Shown: positions 10,986 through 20,317 of the stretch, one piece after another
How positions within the stretch are numbered: position 1 is the first letter of the stretch
Layout of the letters: each line of letters starts with the position of its first letter
NCBI GenBank assembly: GCA_002127285.1
Contig: NFUW01000001.1
Coordinates: 1,190,057 to 1,254,056 of the forward strand
Source of the DNA: Chitinophagaceae bacterium IBVUCB1
GTDB taxonomy: Bacteria > Bacteroidota > Bacteroidia > Chitinophagales > Chitinophagaceae
Direction: 5' to 3'
DNA length: 64,000 bases
Notes under the pieces: generated by a model
What the model saw: only the letters and a program-made list of their open reading frames with translations
The model's database searches: none
What the model was told of the DNA's origin: nothing
Program-made: the position numbers and the translations under genes

Positions 10986-12007
10986 TATATGCTCCATGTT
11001 GACAGCCCGTGCTCTACGAAGCTGTAGTTGCGAAACTCGCCGCCAAACTGCGCCAATGCTTTCTTCACTGCATAGCGTGTATTGGCAGGGCAGTAAAACA
11101 TCATAAAGCCACCGCCACCTGCGCCGCTTATCTTGCCACCTGTTGCACCGGCATCTAATGCGGTTTGGTATATGGTATCCATCGCATCGTTGGATATGCC
11201 TTGCGCCATTTGCTTCTTGTAGCGAAATCCATAATCCAATATCGAACCGATGTCGTGTATATTACCTTTCAGCAGGGCTTCTTTCATCATATTGGCTTGC
11301 TCCTTCAGTTGGTGCATCGCCGCTATAGATTTTTCATTTTTGTCGGTTACGTTCTTGCTCTGCGCCTCTATGATGGTTGAAGATAAACGGCTGGTAGATG
11401 TGAAATATAACAGCAGATTATTCTCCAGTTCAAACAATAGTTTTTGTTTGATGCGCAGCGGGTTTACAATTACTCTGTTACCCTCATAAAATTCCATAAA
11501 GTTCACTCCGCCAAAAGTAGCAGCGTATTGGTCTTGCTTACCACCAGCCATAGCAAGGTCTTGCCTTTCTATTTCGTATGCCAAATGCGCTATATCATAT
11601 TCTCCCAAAGGCAGCCGCAACCATTCTGTAAATGCACCTATGATGGCAACCATCAAAGTAGATGAACTGCCCAATCCACTACCTGCGGGTGCATCTACAA
11701 ATGTCGTTAGCTTAAAGCCGCTTGGCACTGCTCCGTATTTTTGTACAATGTGGTTGTACGCACCCTTAGCTAAGTCCAGTTCGCCGTTGATAGGTAGTGT
11801 ATTACTTAGCGCGTAGCTTGTGCTTTCGTTTCTGTCAGTAGCTTCAATAATTATTTCGGGCTTATCCAATGGCTCTATACTGGCATATGCATATAGCGAA
11901 ATAGTAGCGTTGAGGATAGCACCACCATACAAATCGCAATAGGGGCTCACATCGGTGCCGCCGCCTGCCAATCCTATACGTAGGGGTGCTTTGCTTCTGT
12001 ATATCAT
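10985..12007 (-). CDS. hddA: GHMP-family sugar kinase (HddA-like)
   Basis: A 340-residue kinase of the GHMP family. The start region MIYRSKAPLRIGLAGGGTDV is diagnostic for D-glycero-alpha-D-manno-heptose-7-phosphate kinase-like enzymes, and the ATP loop PAGSGLGSSSTLMVA lies near residue 105. A C-terminal glycine-rich segment GATGGKISGAGGGGFMMFY completes the fold. The ATG at 12007 is chosen because the family begins there; the frame stays open further upstream, and another ATG at 12046 would overlap the VanZ gene. It phosphorylates a sugar, probably a heptose phosphate, and hands it to the overlapping nucleotidyltransferase gene. Heptose specificity is an inference. Confidence 0.8.
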   Translation of the reverse strand: MIYRSKAPLRIGLAGGGTDVSPYCDLYGGAILNATISLYAYASIEPLDKPEIIIEATDRNESTSYALSNTLPINGELDLAKGAYNHIVQKYGAVPSGFKLTTFVDAPAGSGLGSSSTLMVAIIGAFTEWLRLPLGEYDIAHLAYEIERQDLAMAGGKQDQYAATFGGVNFMEFYEGNRVIVNPLRIKQKLLFELENNLLLYFTSTSRLSSTIIEAQSKNVTDKNEKSIAAMHQLKEQANMMKEALLKGNIHDIGSILDYGFRYKKQMAQGISNDAMDTIYQTALDAGATGGKISGAGGGGFMMFYCPANTRYAVKKALAQFGGEFRNYSFVEHGLSTWSI

Positions 12008-12035
12008 ATTATCTGTTGCAGATGCGCTAAAATAG

Positions 12036-12452
12036 TTATTCTTCATGAGCTTGGGCAGATGCGCCCTTGTTAAAACGCTGATAAAGGGCAAATAGTACAA
12101 TGCCCGCCAGGCCGCCAATGCCGTCTGCCAACGTATCTACATTATCCTGACTGCGGTTGGGTACATAATGCCCCTGTACATACTCTACCAACCAACCTAC
12201 ATACACGGTTATTAATAACAGCATGAATTTATACCTAATGCCCCCATTGGGTACAGTACGGTGCCATAGTATGGCAAACACCCCAAACAACAGCATATGC
12301 GCCCATTTATCAGCAAGGGGAATGTTTACTTTCGGCAATCCCTGCCCTGGTATAAAGCATAAAATGAAAATGAGCAAAGTCCATAGCCCTGCTATCAACT
12401 TTGCTCTATTATAATGTTTATTATTGTTTTTTGCCGTAATGCCTGTTTGCAT
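12036..12452 (-). CDS. VanZ-like membrane protein
   Basis: A 138-residue integral membrane protein with three to four hydrophobic helices. Typical VanZ-family residues include PGQGLPKVNIPLADKWAH (about residues 40-57), HMLLFGVFAILWHR, and the loop GHYVPNRSQDNVDTLADGIGG with the conserved Asp-x-x-D pattern. The biochemical function of stand-alone VanZ proteins is uncertain; some affect sensitivity to glycopeptides. Its ATG overlaps the gcvH stop as TAATG, so it is co-transcribed with gcvH, and it precedes the sugar kinase by 28 bases. Confidence 0.8.
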   Translation of the reverse strand: MQTGITAKNNNKHYNRAKLIAGLWTLLIFILCFIPGQGLPKVNIPLADKWAHMLLFGVFAILWHRTVPNGGIRYKFMLLLITVYVGWLVEYVQGHYVPNRSQDNVDTLADGIGGLAGIVLFALYQRFNKGASAQAHEE

Positions 12453-12832
12453 TATTCGCCTATCAATGCCTTGTAAGCTGCCGCATCCATCAGTGCGTCT
12501 ACATCCGCGGTGTTGTCAACTGTCATTTTTATCATCCAACCTGCACCATAGGGGTCTTGGTTTACGCTCTCAGGAGTGCCATCCAGCCCTGCGTTCACCT
12601 CATTAATAGTACCTGCAACTGGCAAGTACAGGTCCGATACTGTTTTTACAGCCTCTACTGTACCGAAAACATCGTTAGCACCAAAGCTTTTGCCTGTCGA
12701 GCTGATGTCAACAAATACAATATCACCCAATTCGCGCTGGGCAAAGTCTGTAATGCCCACGGTTGCTGTATTGCCGTCTAATAATATCCACTCGTGGTCT
12801 TTCGTGTACTTGAGATTTTCAGGAAACTGCAT
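12452..12832 (-). CDS. gcvH: Glycine cleavage system H protein
   Basis: GcvH is the lipoyl-carrying shuttle of the glycine cleavage complex, passing the aminomethyl group between the P, T and L proteins in the cytoplasm. The 126-residue product starts at MQFPENLKYTKDHEWI and carries the lipoylated lysine in TVEAVKTVSD near residue 61, at the usual place. The start at 12832 matches the family; the frame extends 13 codons further upstream but those are not conserved. gcvP and gcvT are not nearby. It heads the operon with vanZ and the sugar-activation genes, a link seen in other Bacteroidota though not functionally obvious. Confidence 0.95.
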   Translation of the reverse strand: MQFPENLKYTKDHEWILLDGNTATVGITDFAQRELGDIVFVDISSTGKSFGANDVFGTVEAVKTVSDLYLPVAGTINEVNAGLDGTPESVNQDPYGAGWMIKMTVDNTADVDALMDAAAYKALIGE

Positions 12833-13006
12833 GTCTGTAAAATTTGGGTAAAAATAGCAGATTATTGACAATAAAGTAAATGGCTTTAAATAGTATAATA
12901 TTTAACTATTGATTAAACTATTGTAGCTACATAAATAAATTTTGAAAAAGAATGGAAATCTATGTAATTTACAAGGCTTATTTTATGTTAATTTAATTAC
13001 AACGTA

Positions 13007-15553
13007 ATGACTTACAGAGTTTTACAATCCTTAAAAATTACATTTTTAACAATTATTTGTGCCCTCAGCTCAAATATCCTGAATGCCCAAACAGATTATA
13101 CCATAGGTAACGGTACTACAGACGGTGGGCAATTCGGTCTTCCAACTCCTTTTGAAGATTTTTATGATGGTGACAGACAGCAGTTTTTGTTCCGTGCTTC
13201 AGAGTTGATTGCAGCAGGTATGGGGCCTGGATTGATTACAGCCATTAAGTGGAATGTAAACAACAAGTACTCTCAGCGTCCAATACCTGGATATGAAATT
13301 ACAATGGGTACGACTACACTGAATGACCTGAGCGGTTCTTGGGCTTCTGGTATAACCACACCAGTTTTTTCAGCAGGTTCAGCAGGAACATATACAGTTA
13401 ATGTTGGTATAAATGCTTTCACATTATCTACTCCTTTTGTTTGGAATGGCATTGACAATATTGTTATACAAGTATGCCATGGCAGTAGTGTTGTGCCCTG
13501 CTATACATACACAAGTTGCGCAGCAGTCAATTATACCAATACATCTTTTGTCAGCTCTCGTTATCTTCGCCAGGATTGTTCAGGAAGCCTTTGTAATAAT
13601 GCCACAGGTTATCAAACATTCCCTCAGGCAAGGCCTAATACTATCTTTACATATGGCGTTCCTTGTACAGGTACTCCTAATGGTTATACTGTAAATGCAC
13701 CTGTAGAGGTATGTCCTAATAAGCCTTTCAATGTAGGCCTGACAGGTCCTTTTTTGTCAAATCTTACATACGATTGGGAATATTCTAACGATGGTACTAC
13801 ATGGATAGCTTATAGCGGAACAGTAGCTACTAACGGTCAAATGACAGATGTAATACAATCACCACGTTGGTACCGTTGTAAAATTACTTGTACTAATTCT
13901 GGCTTGTCATTCACTACACCTATCAGGCAAGTGAAGATTGCACCGTTCTATTATTGCTATTGCGATGCTGCACCTACTACTGCTCCGGGTTTAGATATAG
14001 GTAATGTAAGAGTTATTAACCTTACTAGCGGCGATACTATATTGAACAATGGTAACTCTACACCAGCACTCAATAATACAACTGCCAATAAAACATATAC
14101 AACATTCCAGTTTCCACCTACACCGCAAGTAATTATGTACAGAGATACTACTTATCGTTTTTGGGTATCGCAAATCAACTCTACTGCTACATTCAAACCA
14201 AGTAACGTAGGTATATATATAGACCTTGACAGGAATGGTACGTTTGACCCGGGTGAAAAAGTAATGGAAGCTGCTATAAACGGTGGTTCGGTAGTACCGA
14301 ATACTGAGTCAGCCACATTTAAGATTCCAACTGCTGCACAGATAGGCCTTACCGGGATGCGTGTTGTGCTAAGCAGCGGTAATGTGGATTCTTGCGGTTT
14401 TGGCATGGCAGAAGGCGAAGTAGAAGACTATCTGGTAGATATGCGATACGAGCCATGTAAAGGCCCTGGCAATGCGGGTACTTTATCTGCTACTTCCAAT
14501 AAGTTGTGCGCAGGTTACGATTACATTACGCAAAACAGTGGTTACGAAACGACTAAATCTGAATTAACAAGAGCTTGGCAGGTTTCTGGTGATAATATAT
14601 TCTGGACAACTATTGCCGGTACCGCGGGTAAAGATACATTGATGCGTATTTTTAACGGACAACCTTTGTACTACAAGGTTCGTATGATTTGCCCACGCAC
14701 AAAAGATACTACATACTCTCCGTCTATGAAGATAGATGCCAGAGAAGGATACAAATGTTATTGCTACAGCCAGGCAATTGGCGGCAACCCGAAAGATTCT
14801 CAAAACCCGCTTGATAGTAGTGATATAGGTGGTGTAGTATTCCATACTTTTAATACTAATTCCGGCGGTGCGCACTTGCTGAATCAGAATGCACAGGAAA
14901 AACGTACAGATCATACAGATAATGCGCCGATGATGCTGGATGTTGACAGCACTTATCAACTAACTGTGTACCACACTTTGCGTACACCTGTTCATGGCGA
15001 TTCTAAGGTTACAGTCTTTATGGACTTTAATAACAATAAAGAATATGATGCCCCTTATGAACGTGTATATACTGGCTATACAAACGTAGGTAGCTTCACG
15101 ATTGTTGACAAAGTAAAAATACCAAGTACTGTAATAACTGGTGTGCCTACAGGTATGCGCATTATCCTGAATAACAATATTTCACCTAACATCCCGTCAG
15201 ACGAAGGTTGTGGTGCTTATACATCAGGCGAAACGGAAGACTTGATGGTGCAGTTTAATAAAAGATTTGCCGCTTCTGTTAGCAATATCGGTACTATCGA
15301 TAACTTCGGCATGTTCCCTAACCCAACTACGGGTAAGTTCCGTCTGCAGTTTGCAAGTGCTAATGCGCTGAATGACGTTACAGTGAATATTACGAACGTA
15401 ACAGGTCAAAGCATAATGCAAAAAACAGTGAAGCACAACGGTGGCACTTTCACGCAAGACTTTGATATGAGCAATCAACCACGTGGTGTATATGTGGTAG
15501 AATTGCGCAGTGCAGAGGGTGTTAAAGCCGTGCAGCGATTGGTGATAGACTAA
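13007..15553 (+). CDS. Secreted T9SS cargo protein with two GEVED domains
   Basis: An 848-residue surface or secreted protein. Residues 1-27 form a signal peptide ending in NILNAQ. The middle holds two GEVED domains, recognised by IYIDLDRNGTFDPGEKV ... GEVEDYLVDM and by FMDFNNNKEYDAPYERV ... TSGETEDLMVQF, each with the Asp/Asn-rich calcium-loop-like pattern. The last 75 residues (FGMFPNPTTGKFRL to VQRLVID) are a type A C-terminal sorting domain for the type IX secretion system. Cysteine pairs in the N-terminal half suggest disulfides. Function is probably adhesion or a structural role. It is monocistronic, with a strong terminator 22 bases after the stop. Confidence 0.85.
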   Translation: MTYRVLQSLKITFLTIICALSSNILNAQTDYTIGNGTTDGGQFGLPTPFEDFYDGDRQQFLFRASELIAAGMGPGLITAIKWNVNNKYSQRPIPGYEITMGTTTLNDLSGSWASGITTPVFSAGSAGTYTVNVGINAFTLSTPFVWNGIDNIVIQVCHGSSVVPCYTYTSCAAVNYTNTSFVSSRYLRQDCSGSLCNNATGYQTFPQARPNTIFTYGVPCTGTPNGYTVNAPVEVCPNKPFNVGLTGPFLSNLTYDWEYSNDGTTWIAYSGTVATNGQMTDVIQSPRWYRCKITCTNSGLSFTTPIRQVKIAPFYYCYCDAAPTTAPGLDIGNVRVINLTSGDTILNNGNSTPALNNTTANKTYTTFQFPPTPQVIMYRDTTYRFWVSQINSTATFKPSNVGIYIDLDRNGTFDPGEKVMEAAINGGSVVPNTESATFKIPTAAQIGLTGMRVVLSSGNVDSCGFGMAEGEVEDYLVDMRYEPCKGPGNAGTLSATSNKLCAGYDYITQNSGYETTKSELTRAWQVSGDNIFWTTIAGTAGKDTLMRIFNGQPLYYKVRMICPRTKDTTYSPSMKIDAREGYKCYCYSQAIGGNPKDSQNPLDSSDIGGVVFHTFNTNSGGAHLLNQNAQEKRTDHTDNAPMMLDVDSTYQLTVYHTLRTPVHGDSKVTVFMDFNNNKEYDAPYERVYTGYTNVGSFTIVDKVKIPSTVITGVPTGMRIILNNNISPNIPSDEGCGAYTSGETEDLMVQFNKRFAASVSNIGTIDNFGMFPNPTTGKFRLQFASANALNDVTVNITNVTGQSIMQKTVKHNGGTFTQDFDMSNQPRGVYVVELRSAEGVKAVQRLVID

Positions 15554-15575
15554 TGAAATCATAGTCATCATAAAT

Positions 15576-15606
15576 GCAAAAGCCCCCGCTCAGCGGGGGC
15601 TTTTGC
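15576..15606 (+). terminator. Intrinsic terminator after the T9SS cargo gene
   Basis: A 15-bp inverted repeat GCAAAAGCCCCCGCT / AGCGGGGGCTTTTGC centred on one base, with A- and T-rich flanks so it can act in both directions. Confidence 0.85.
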
Positions 15607-15722
15607 TATGGTGCAAATAATTTAAAAAACCTGTTTTGAAATACCAAATTAAATTTTGGACAAAAACAGCATAAATCCTGCCAAATGGCATATAGATAAG
15701 GCTTAGCGTATTGTCCGTAACT

Positions 15723-15731
15723 TTATCCACA
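15723..15731 (+). promoter_or_regulatory. DnaA-box-like site upstream of nrdJ
   Basis: TTATCCACA is a perfect match to the DnaA box consensus TTWTNCACA, 103 bases before the nrdJ start. Confidence 0.4.
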
Positions 15732-15780
15732 ACGGGTTGATTACTTCTTTTCCCTTGCAATACTCTTTTAGATATTTTCG

Positions 15781-15789
15781 CTATCCACA
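15781..15789 (+). promoter_or_regulatory. Second, imperfect DnaA-box-like site upstream of nrdJ
   Basis: CTATCCACA differs from TTATCCACA at the first base and lies 45 bases before the nrdJ ATG, in the same orientation as the site at 15723. Confidence 0.25.
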
Positions 15790-15833
15790 CGAAACTTTTT
15801 AAAATTCTTTAACAAATAATATTTACGATACCC

Positions 15834-18800
15834 ATGGCAGCAACAAAAACGAATAAGCAAGGTGCCGGCTTGCAGTTCAACCGCCACTATACACGCGATG
15901 GCGTGAATCCGTTCGACATGTTCGAGTACGATTATCGCACATCGGTTATCCGTAATCCGAACGGAGAGAAAGTATTTGAAATGACTGATGTAGAAGTGCC
16001 TAAACATTGGTCGCAAATAGCAACAGACATCCTCGCGCAAAAATATTTCCGCAAGGCAGGCGTTCCGCAAAAAGACGGCAGCCTCGGCCGCGAAACTTCT
16101 ATTAAAGAAGTAGCGCATCGTTTGGCACATTGCTGGCGTTCATGGGGCGAGCAGTATGGCTACTTCGCTACTACTACAGACGCGCAAGTATTTTATGAAG
16201 AGCTTTGCTACAGCATACTGCAACAAAGCTGCGCGCCCAACTCGCCGCAGTGGTTCAATACAGGTCTGTATAGCAGCTATGGTATAGATGGCAAGGCGCA
16301 AGGTCACTATTATGTAGATCCTATAACAGGTGTGCTGGAGCGTTCTAAAAACGCCTACGAGCGTCCGCAGCCACACGCTTGTTTTATATTAAGTGTAGAT
16401 GACGATTTGGTAAACGAAGGCGGCATCATGGATTTGTGGGTGCGAGAAGCCCGCATCTTCAAATACGGTTCGGGTGTAGGTACCAACTTCTCCGGCATCC
16501 GTGCAGAGGGCGAAAAGCTGAGCGGTGGTGGTACATCCAGTGGTCTGATGAGTTTCCTGAAAATAGGCGACCGTGCAGCAGGTGCTATCAAAAGCGGTGG
16601 TACTACACGCCGTGCAGCCAAAATGGTTTGTCTTGACCTTGACCACCCCGAAGTGGTTGACTTCATAGATTGGAAAGTAGAAGAGGAGAAAAAAGTAGGC
16701 GCGCTGATAGCAGCAGGTTATGCGTCTGACTATGAAGGCGAAGCATACCGCACCGTATCAGGTCAAAACTCAAATAACTCTGTTCGTGTGCCAAATGAAT
16801 TCTTCCGCCGTCTGGCCAATGGCGAAGATTGGGAAATGACAGCACGCAGCACCGGCAAAGTAATGAAGAGTGTATCTGCCAATGCACTGTGGGATAAGAT
16901 AGCCTACGCTGCATGGCGTTGCGCAGACCCCGGCACACAATACGATACTACTATTAATGAATGGCATACTTGCCCCGAGGGCGGTTCCATCCGTGCATCT
17001 AATCCATGCTCGGAATATATGTTCCTCGACAATACGGCATGTAACCTCGCATCGCTCAATCTGCGCCGCTTCTTCGACGAAGAAACAAGCACATTCGACG
17101 TAGCAGGCTTTGAATACATGACACGCTTGTGGACAGTGGTACTGGAAGTATCGGTACTGATGGCGCAGTTCCCCTCGCCCGAAGTTGCGCAGCTTAGCTA
17201 CGACTACCGCACACTCGGCCTCGGCTACGCCAACCTCGGCTCTATGCTGATGGTAAGCGGTATTGCTTATGATAGTGAAGAAGCACGTGCCATTGCAGGT
17301 GCCATTACTGCCATCATGAATGGTGTTGCTTATAAAACATCTGCCGAGATGGCTGCTGCGCTGGGTGCATTCCCACGCTACGAAGAAAACAAAAAGCACA
17401 TGATGCGTGTAATGCGCAACCACCGTGCTGCTGCATACGATGCTGCCGATGCCTACGAAGGTTTGGAAACAAAACCAATGGGTATCAACGCCAAGTATTG
17501 CCCCGACTACCTGCTGAAAGCAGCTACCAAAGCATGGGATGATGCCGTACAGATGGGCGAAAAACATGGCTACCGTAATGCACAGGCTACCGTTATTGCT
17601 CCAACAGGTACTATCGGTTTGGTGATGGATTGCGATACTACAGGTATCGAACCTGACTTTGCACTCGTTAAGTTCAAAAAACTTTCAGGTGGTGGTTATT
17701 TCAAAATCATCAACCAGTCTATACCAACTGCGCTGAAGAAGCTGGGCTACTCGCCAGAGGAAGCAGATGCTATTGTGAAGTATGCAAAAGGCCATGCAAC
17801 ATTTGCAGGTGCGCCATACATCAACCACATCACACTCAGCGAAAAAGGCTTTATTGCCGATGAACTGAAAAAACTGGATGCTTCTGTAGAAAGTGCTTTC
17901 GAAATCGGCTTCGTATTCAATGCTTACAACCTCGGCGAAGAATGTTTGAAGCGTCTCGGTTTCACACCGGAGCAATACTTCGCTCCCGACTTCAACCTAT
18001 TGGAAGAACTCGGCTTTAGCGACGAACAGATAGAAGCCGCTAACGACTATGTGTGCGGTACGATGATGATAGAAGGTGCTCCTTACCTGAAAGAAGAACA
18101 CCTACCTGTTTTTGACTGCGCTAACAAATGCGGCAAGAAAGGCGAACGCTACATACACGCGCACGGTCACATCCGTATGATGGGTGCTACGCAGCCGTTC
18201 ATCAGTGGTGCTATTTCTAAAACCATCAACCTGCCAAACGAGGCTACGGTTGACGAAATAAAAGACTGCTACATGCTTAGCTGGCAGTTGGGTATCAAAG
18301 CATGCGCCCTCTACCGCGATGGCAGCAAGCTGAGCCAACCACTGAGCAACAAAAGCGATAAGAAAAAGAAAAACGATACAAAAGAAGCCGAAGCAGCCGC
18401 CACTACCGAAGACAGCGTAATAGTAGATATGGGCAAACTGACCATAGAAGAACTGCTGGAAGAAGTAAACAAGCGTATGCAGGAAAGCCCTGATACCAAA
18501 CTGAAACGCGAACTGAGCCGTATAGTAGAGCGCAAGCAATTACCTGCCAAGCGTCGTGGTTATACCATCAAGGCGAAGGTAGGCGGGCAGCCACTCTTTG
18601 TGCGCACAGGTGAATATGGCGATGGTACGCTTGGCGAAATATTCCTTGATATGGCCAAAGAAGGGGCTACCATGCGCAGCCTGATGAACAGCTTCGCAAT
18701 AGCGGTATCAATCGGTCTGCAATACGGTGTGCCGCTGGATGAGTTTGTTGACAAGTTCACTTTCACACGTTTTGAACCGGCAGGTATGGTAGAACACCCG

Positions 18801-19166
18801 AATATCAAATCGGCTACTTCCGTGCTCGATTTCGTGTTCCGTTTGCTGGCATACGAATATCTGGACCGCAGCGACCTTGTTCACGTACAAGACCCCGAAA
18901 AAATGCACCCGAACGATGAGGATGCAGCACAAGAGCTATCGCAGGTACGTGTAACAGCACCAGCGCCACAGGCACAAACACAAAAGAACGTGAATATAGC
19001 TCCCAAACCCGTAGCGGCAGCAACGGCAGATAAAACCGCCGACATCAAAAAAATGATGGGTACCAGTGCCGATGCACCTGTATGCCGAAACTGCGGTAAC
19101 ATCACCCTGCGAAACGGCACCTGCTATATGTGCCCCAACTGCGGCACCACCACCGGATGCAGCTAA
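15834..19166 (+). CDS. nrdJ: Adenosylcobalamin-dependent (class II) ribonucleotide reductase
   Basis: Reduces ribonucleotides to deoxyribonucleotides with an adenosylcobalamin radical, so it works with or without oxygen. The 1110-residue protein contains the barrel signatures [12 protein letters not shown] near the N-terminus, [21 protein letters not shown] around residue 385 (radical-site Cys and neighbours), [11 protein letters not shown] near 585, and the long C-terminal extension typical of bacterial NrdJ. A charged linker (about 840-870) precedes it, and a Cys-rich tail [21 protein letters not shown] near residues 1085-1105 supplies two CxxC pairs, probably zinc-binding or redox. No nrdA or nrdB is in the window. 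It is monocistronic, closed by a terminator. Confidence 0.95.
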   Translation: MAATKTNKQGAGLQFNRHYTRDGVNPFDMFEYDYRTSVIRNPNGEKVFEMTDVEVPKHWSQIATDILAQKYFRKAGVPQKDGSLGRETSIKEVAHRLAHCWRSWGEQYGYFATTTDAQVFYEELCYSILQQSCAPNSPQWFNTGLYSSYGIDGKAQGHYYVDPITGVLERSKNAYERPQPHACFILSVDDDLVNEGGIMDLWVREARIFKYGSGVGTNFSGIRAEGEKLSGGGTSSGLMSFLKIGDRAAGAIKSGGTTRRAAKMVCLDLDHPEVVDFIDWKVEEEKKVGALIAAGYASDYEGEAYRTVSGQNSNNSVRVPNEFFRRLANGEDWEMTARSTGKVMKSVSANALWDKIAYAAWRCADPGTQYDTTINEWHTCPEGGSIRASNPCSEYMFLDNTACNLASLNLRRFFDEETSTFDVAGFEYMTRLWTVVLEVSVLMAQFPSPEVAQLSYDYRTLGLGYANLGSMLMVSGIAYDSEEARAIAGAITAIMNGVAYKTSAEMAAALGAFPRYEENKKHMMRVMRNHRAAAYDAADAYEGLETKPMGINAKYCPDYLLKAATKAWDDAVQMGEKHGYRNAQATVIAPTGTIGLVMDCDTTGIEPDFALVKFKKLSGGGYFKIINQSIPTALKKLGYSPEEADAIVKYAKGHATFAGAPYINHITLSEKGFIADELKKLDASVESAFEIGFVFNAYNLGEECLKRLGFTPEQYFAPDFNLLEELGFSDEQIEAANDYVCGTMMIEGAPYLKEEHLPVFDCANKCGKKGERYIHAHGHIRMMGATQPFISGAISKTINLPNEATVDEIKDCYMLSWQLGIKACALYRDGSKLSQPLSNKSDKKKKNDTKEAEAAATTEDSVIVDMGKLTIEELLEEVNKRMQESPDTKLKRELSRIVERKQLPAKRRGYTIKAKVGGQPLFVRTGEYGDGTLGEIFLDMAKEGATMRSLMNSFAIAVSIGLQYGVPLDEFVDKFTFTRFEPAGMVEHPNIKSATSVLDFVFRLLAYEYLDRSDLVHVQDPEKMHPNDEDAAQELSQVRVTAPAPQAQTQKNVNIAPKPVAAATADKTADIKKMMGTSADAPVCRNCGNITLRNGTCYMCPNCGTTTGCS

Positions 19167-19201
19167 TGTTTACTAACCCACGTTAATAGATCGCAAGAAA
19201 A

Positions 19202-19225
19202 AAGGGCTACCTTTTGGTAGCCCTT
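19202..19225 (+). terminator. Intrinsic terminator of nrdJ
   Basis: A 10-bp perfect stem AAGGGCTACC / GGTAGCCCTT with a TTTT loop, preceded by an A-run and followed by AATTTAAAA. It ends nrdJ transcription. Confidence 0.8.
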
Positions 19226-19320
19226 AATTTAAAAGTGGTTTATTCACAATGGGTAACTAAATAATTATATTATGTATTCAAAAGAGGATACATTCACAAA
19301 ATGTTTGATTGGTGTAGAAC

Positions 19321-19513
19321 CCAGTTAAATGATACAGGTCGAAGTTGGTCTCATTAGCCACACTTAGATGAAGTGTAGAAAACTTTAACTGTACAGTATT
19401 TGATAGTTGCCGCTATCAATTACTGATAACAATAGGCACATCAGAAAATGTGTGCTTAACCCGGTGCAAACAGCCTCTCATAAGGGTACGAAAGTTTAAA
19501 TGTTTGTACCGGG
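19321..19513. ncRNA. Candidate structured non-coding RNA (strand undetermined)
   Basis: The 642-base gap between nrdJ and the Gre-like gene has no plausible ORF but shows a run of hairpins. A weak stem pairs 19321-19326 with 19343-19348. A 6-bp hairpin lies at 19360-19376. A 12-pair stem with one mismatch pairs CAGTATTTGATAG (19394-19406) with CTATCAATTACTG (19413-19425). A 6- to 8-bp stem lies at 19434-19457. A 13-bp stem pairs 19460-19472 with 19501-19513 and encloses a 28-base loop. The plus strand is then T-rich (ATTGTTATTTAATT). Such ordered stems suggest a structured RNA or a degenerate palindromic element; I recognise no known family. The rest of the gap is AT-rich and otherwise featureless apart from the site at 19620. 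Confidence 0.45.
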
Positions 19514-19619
19514 ATTGTTATTTAATTATACCACCTATTTTATATTCAAATTGATGATCACTATCAAATGTAAATAATCCGTAGCGTCATCTACAATATC
19601 TTGGAGATAGAAATTTTGG

Positions 19620-19628
19620 TTATCCACA
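19620..19628 (+). promoter_or_regulatory. DnaA-box-like site between nrdJ and the Gre-like gene
   Basis: TTATCCACA again matches the DnaA box consensus exactly, within a very AT-rich stretch (19540-19740). Confidence 0.35.
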
Positions 19629-19808
19629 AATTTTTAAAAATATTAATATTAATGTTGATTGAACATAAATAATTGATTTTCAATTATTTGAATGAACTAC
19701 TTTTAGCTATTGATGTGGAATAAAAAAATAATTACCTTAATTATGGTAACATAATCAGAGGTCCAGACTCCTCAAATACAACTAATATTACTGGTAATAA
19801 AGTAAATA

Positions 19809-20258
19809 ATGCTCCTCAAACAATCACTCCACACCCTCTGCCAGTCTTACCTCGATAAAAATATTCGCAATGCAGAGGCGGCTATAGCCGATGCACGAGA
19901 GGCTGCGCAAAACGAAACCAAGAGCAGCGCGGGCGATAAATACGAAACAGCCCGCGAAATGATGCAGCAGGAAATAGACCTTAATACCACACGCCTGCAA
20001 CAGCTAAAGCAGCAGCAGGATGTACTGGCGCGTATTGACGTAGATGCCGATACGGATGTGGTTGTGCCCGGCAGCATTGTACTCACCACACAGAGCAATT
20101 ATTACATAGCAGTAGGTGCGGGCAAGCTGATTGTTGATGGTATTATATATTATGCCATATCCTTACAGTCGCCCATAGGGCAGCAGTTGAAAGGCAAAAA
20201 AACTGGTGATGTGTTTACTACCAACCAGCAAACTCACGCCATCATACAGGTTAGCTGA
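19809..20258 (+). CDS. GreA/GreB-like protein (Gre-factor family)
   Basis: A 149-residue cytoplasmic protein. The N-terminal half is a charged, Gln-rich coiled coil (about residues 18-75) containing KSSAGDKYETAREMMQQE. The C-terminal half (about 83-148) is a small FKBP-like beta domain with VVPGSIV, YYIAVGAGKL and SLQSPIGQQLKGKKTGD. This matches the GreA/GreB transcript-cleavage factor architecture in a divergent form common in Bacteroidota, where it is sometimes mislabelled 3-oxoacyl-ACP synthase. The acidic coiled-coil tip residues of true Gre factors are not obvious, so it may instead be an RNA-polymerase-binding anti-factor. Convergent with the DUF4397 gene, with a shared terminator. Confidence 0.65.
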   Translation: MLLKQSLHTLCQSYLDKNIRNAEAAIADAREAAQNETKSSAGDKYETAREMMQQEIDLNTTRLQQLKQQQDVLARIDVDADTDVVVPGSIVLTTQSNYYIAVGAGKLIVDGIIYYAISLQSPIGQQLKGKKTGDVFTTNQQTHAIIQVS

Positions 20259-20263
20259 AAAAA

Positions 20264-20289
20264 TAAGAGCATCCTTGCGGATGCCCTTA
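20264..20289. terminator. Bidirectional terminator between convergent genes
   Basis: TAAG-A-GCATCC, loop TTGC, GGATGC-C-CTTA forms a 10-pair hairpin with one mismatch between the Gre-like and DUF4397 genes. An A-run lies on its left side. Confidence 0.55.
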
Positions 20290-20317
20290 CTCAACACATA
20301 CCCAATCACAAAAACAA

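Noticed and set aside
12007-12118. Longer start for the GHMP kinase at 12118
   Set aside because: The extra 37 codons overlap the VanZ gene and are not part of the family; MIYRSKAPLRIG at 12007 is the standard beginning.
15607-15833. Cobalamin riboswitch before the B12-dependent nrdJ
   Set aside because: No GCCACTG-type B12 box or other conserved riboswitch segment was found in the leader.
16770-17567. 265-codon open frame on the strand opposite nrdJ
   Set aside because: It mirrors conserved nrdJ codons, has a Cys/His-biased composition typical of antisense frames, and shows no motif.
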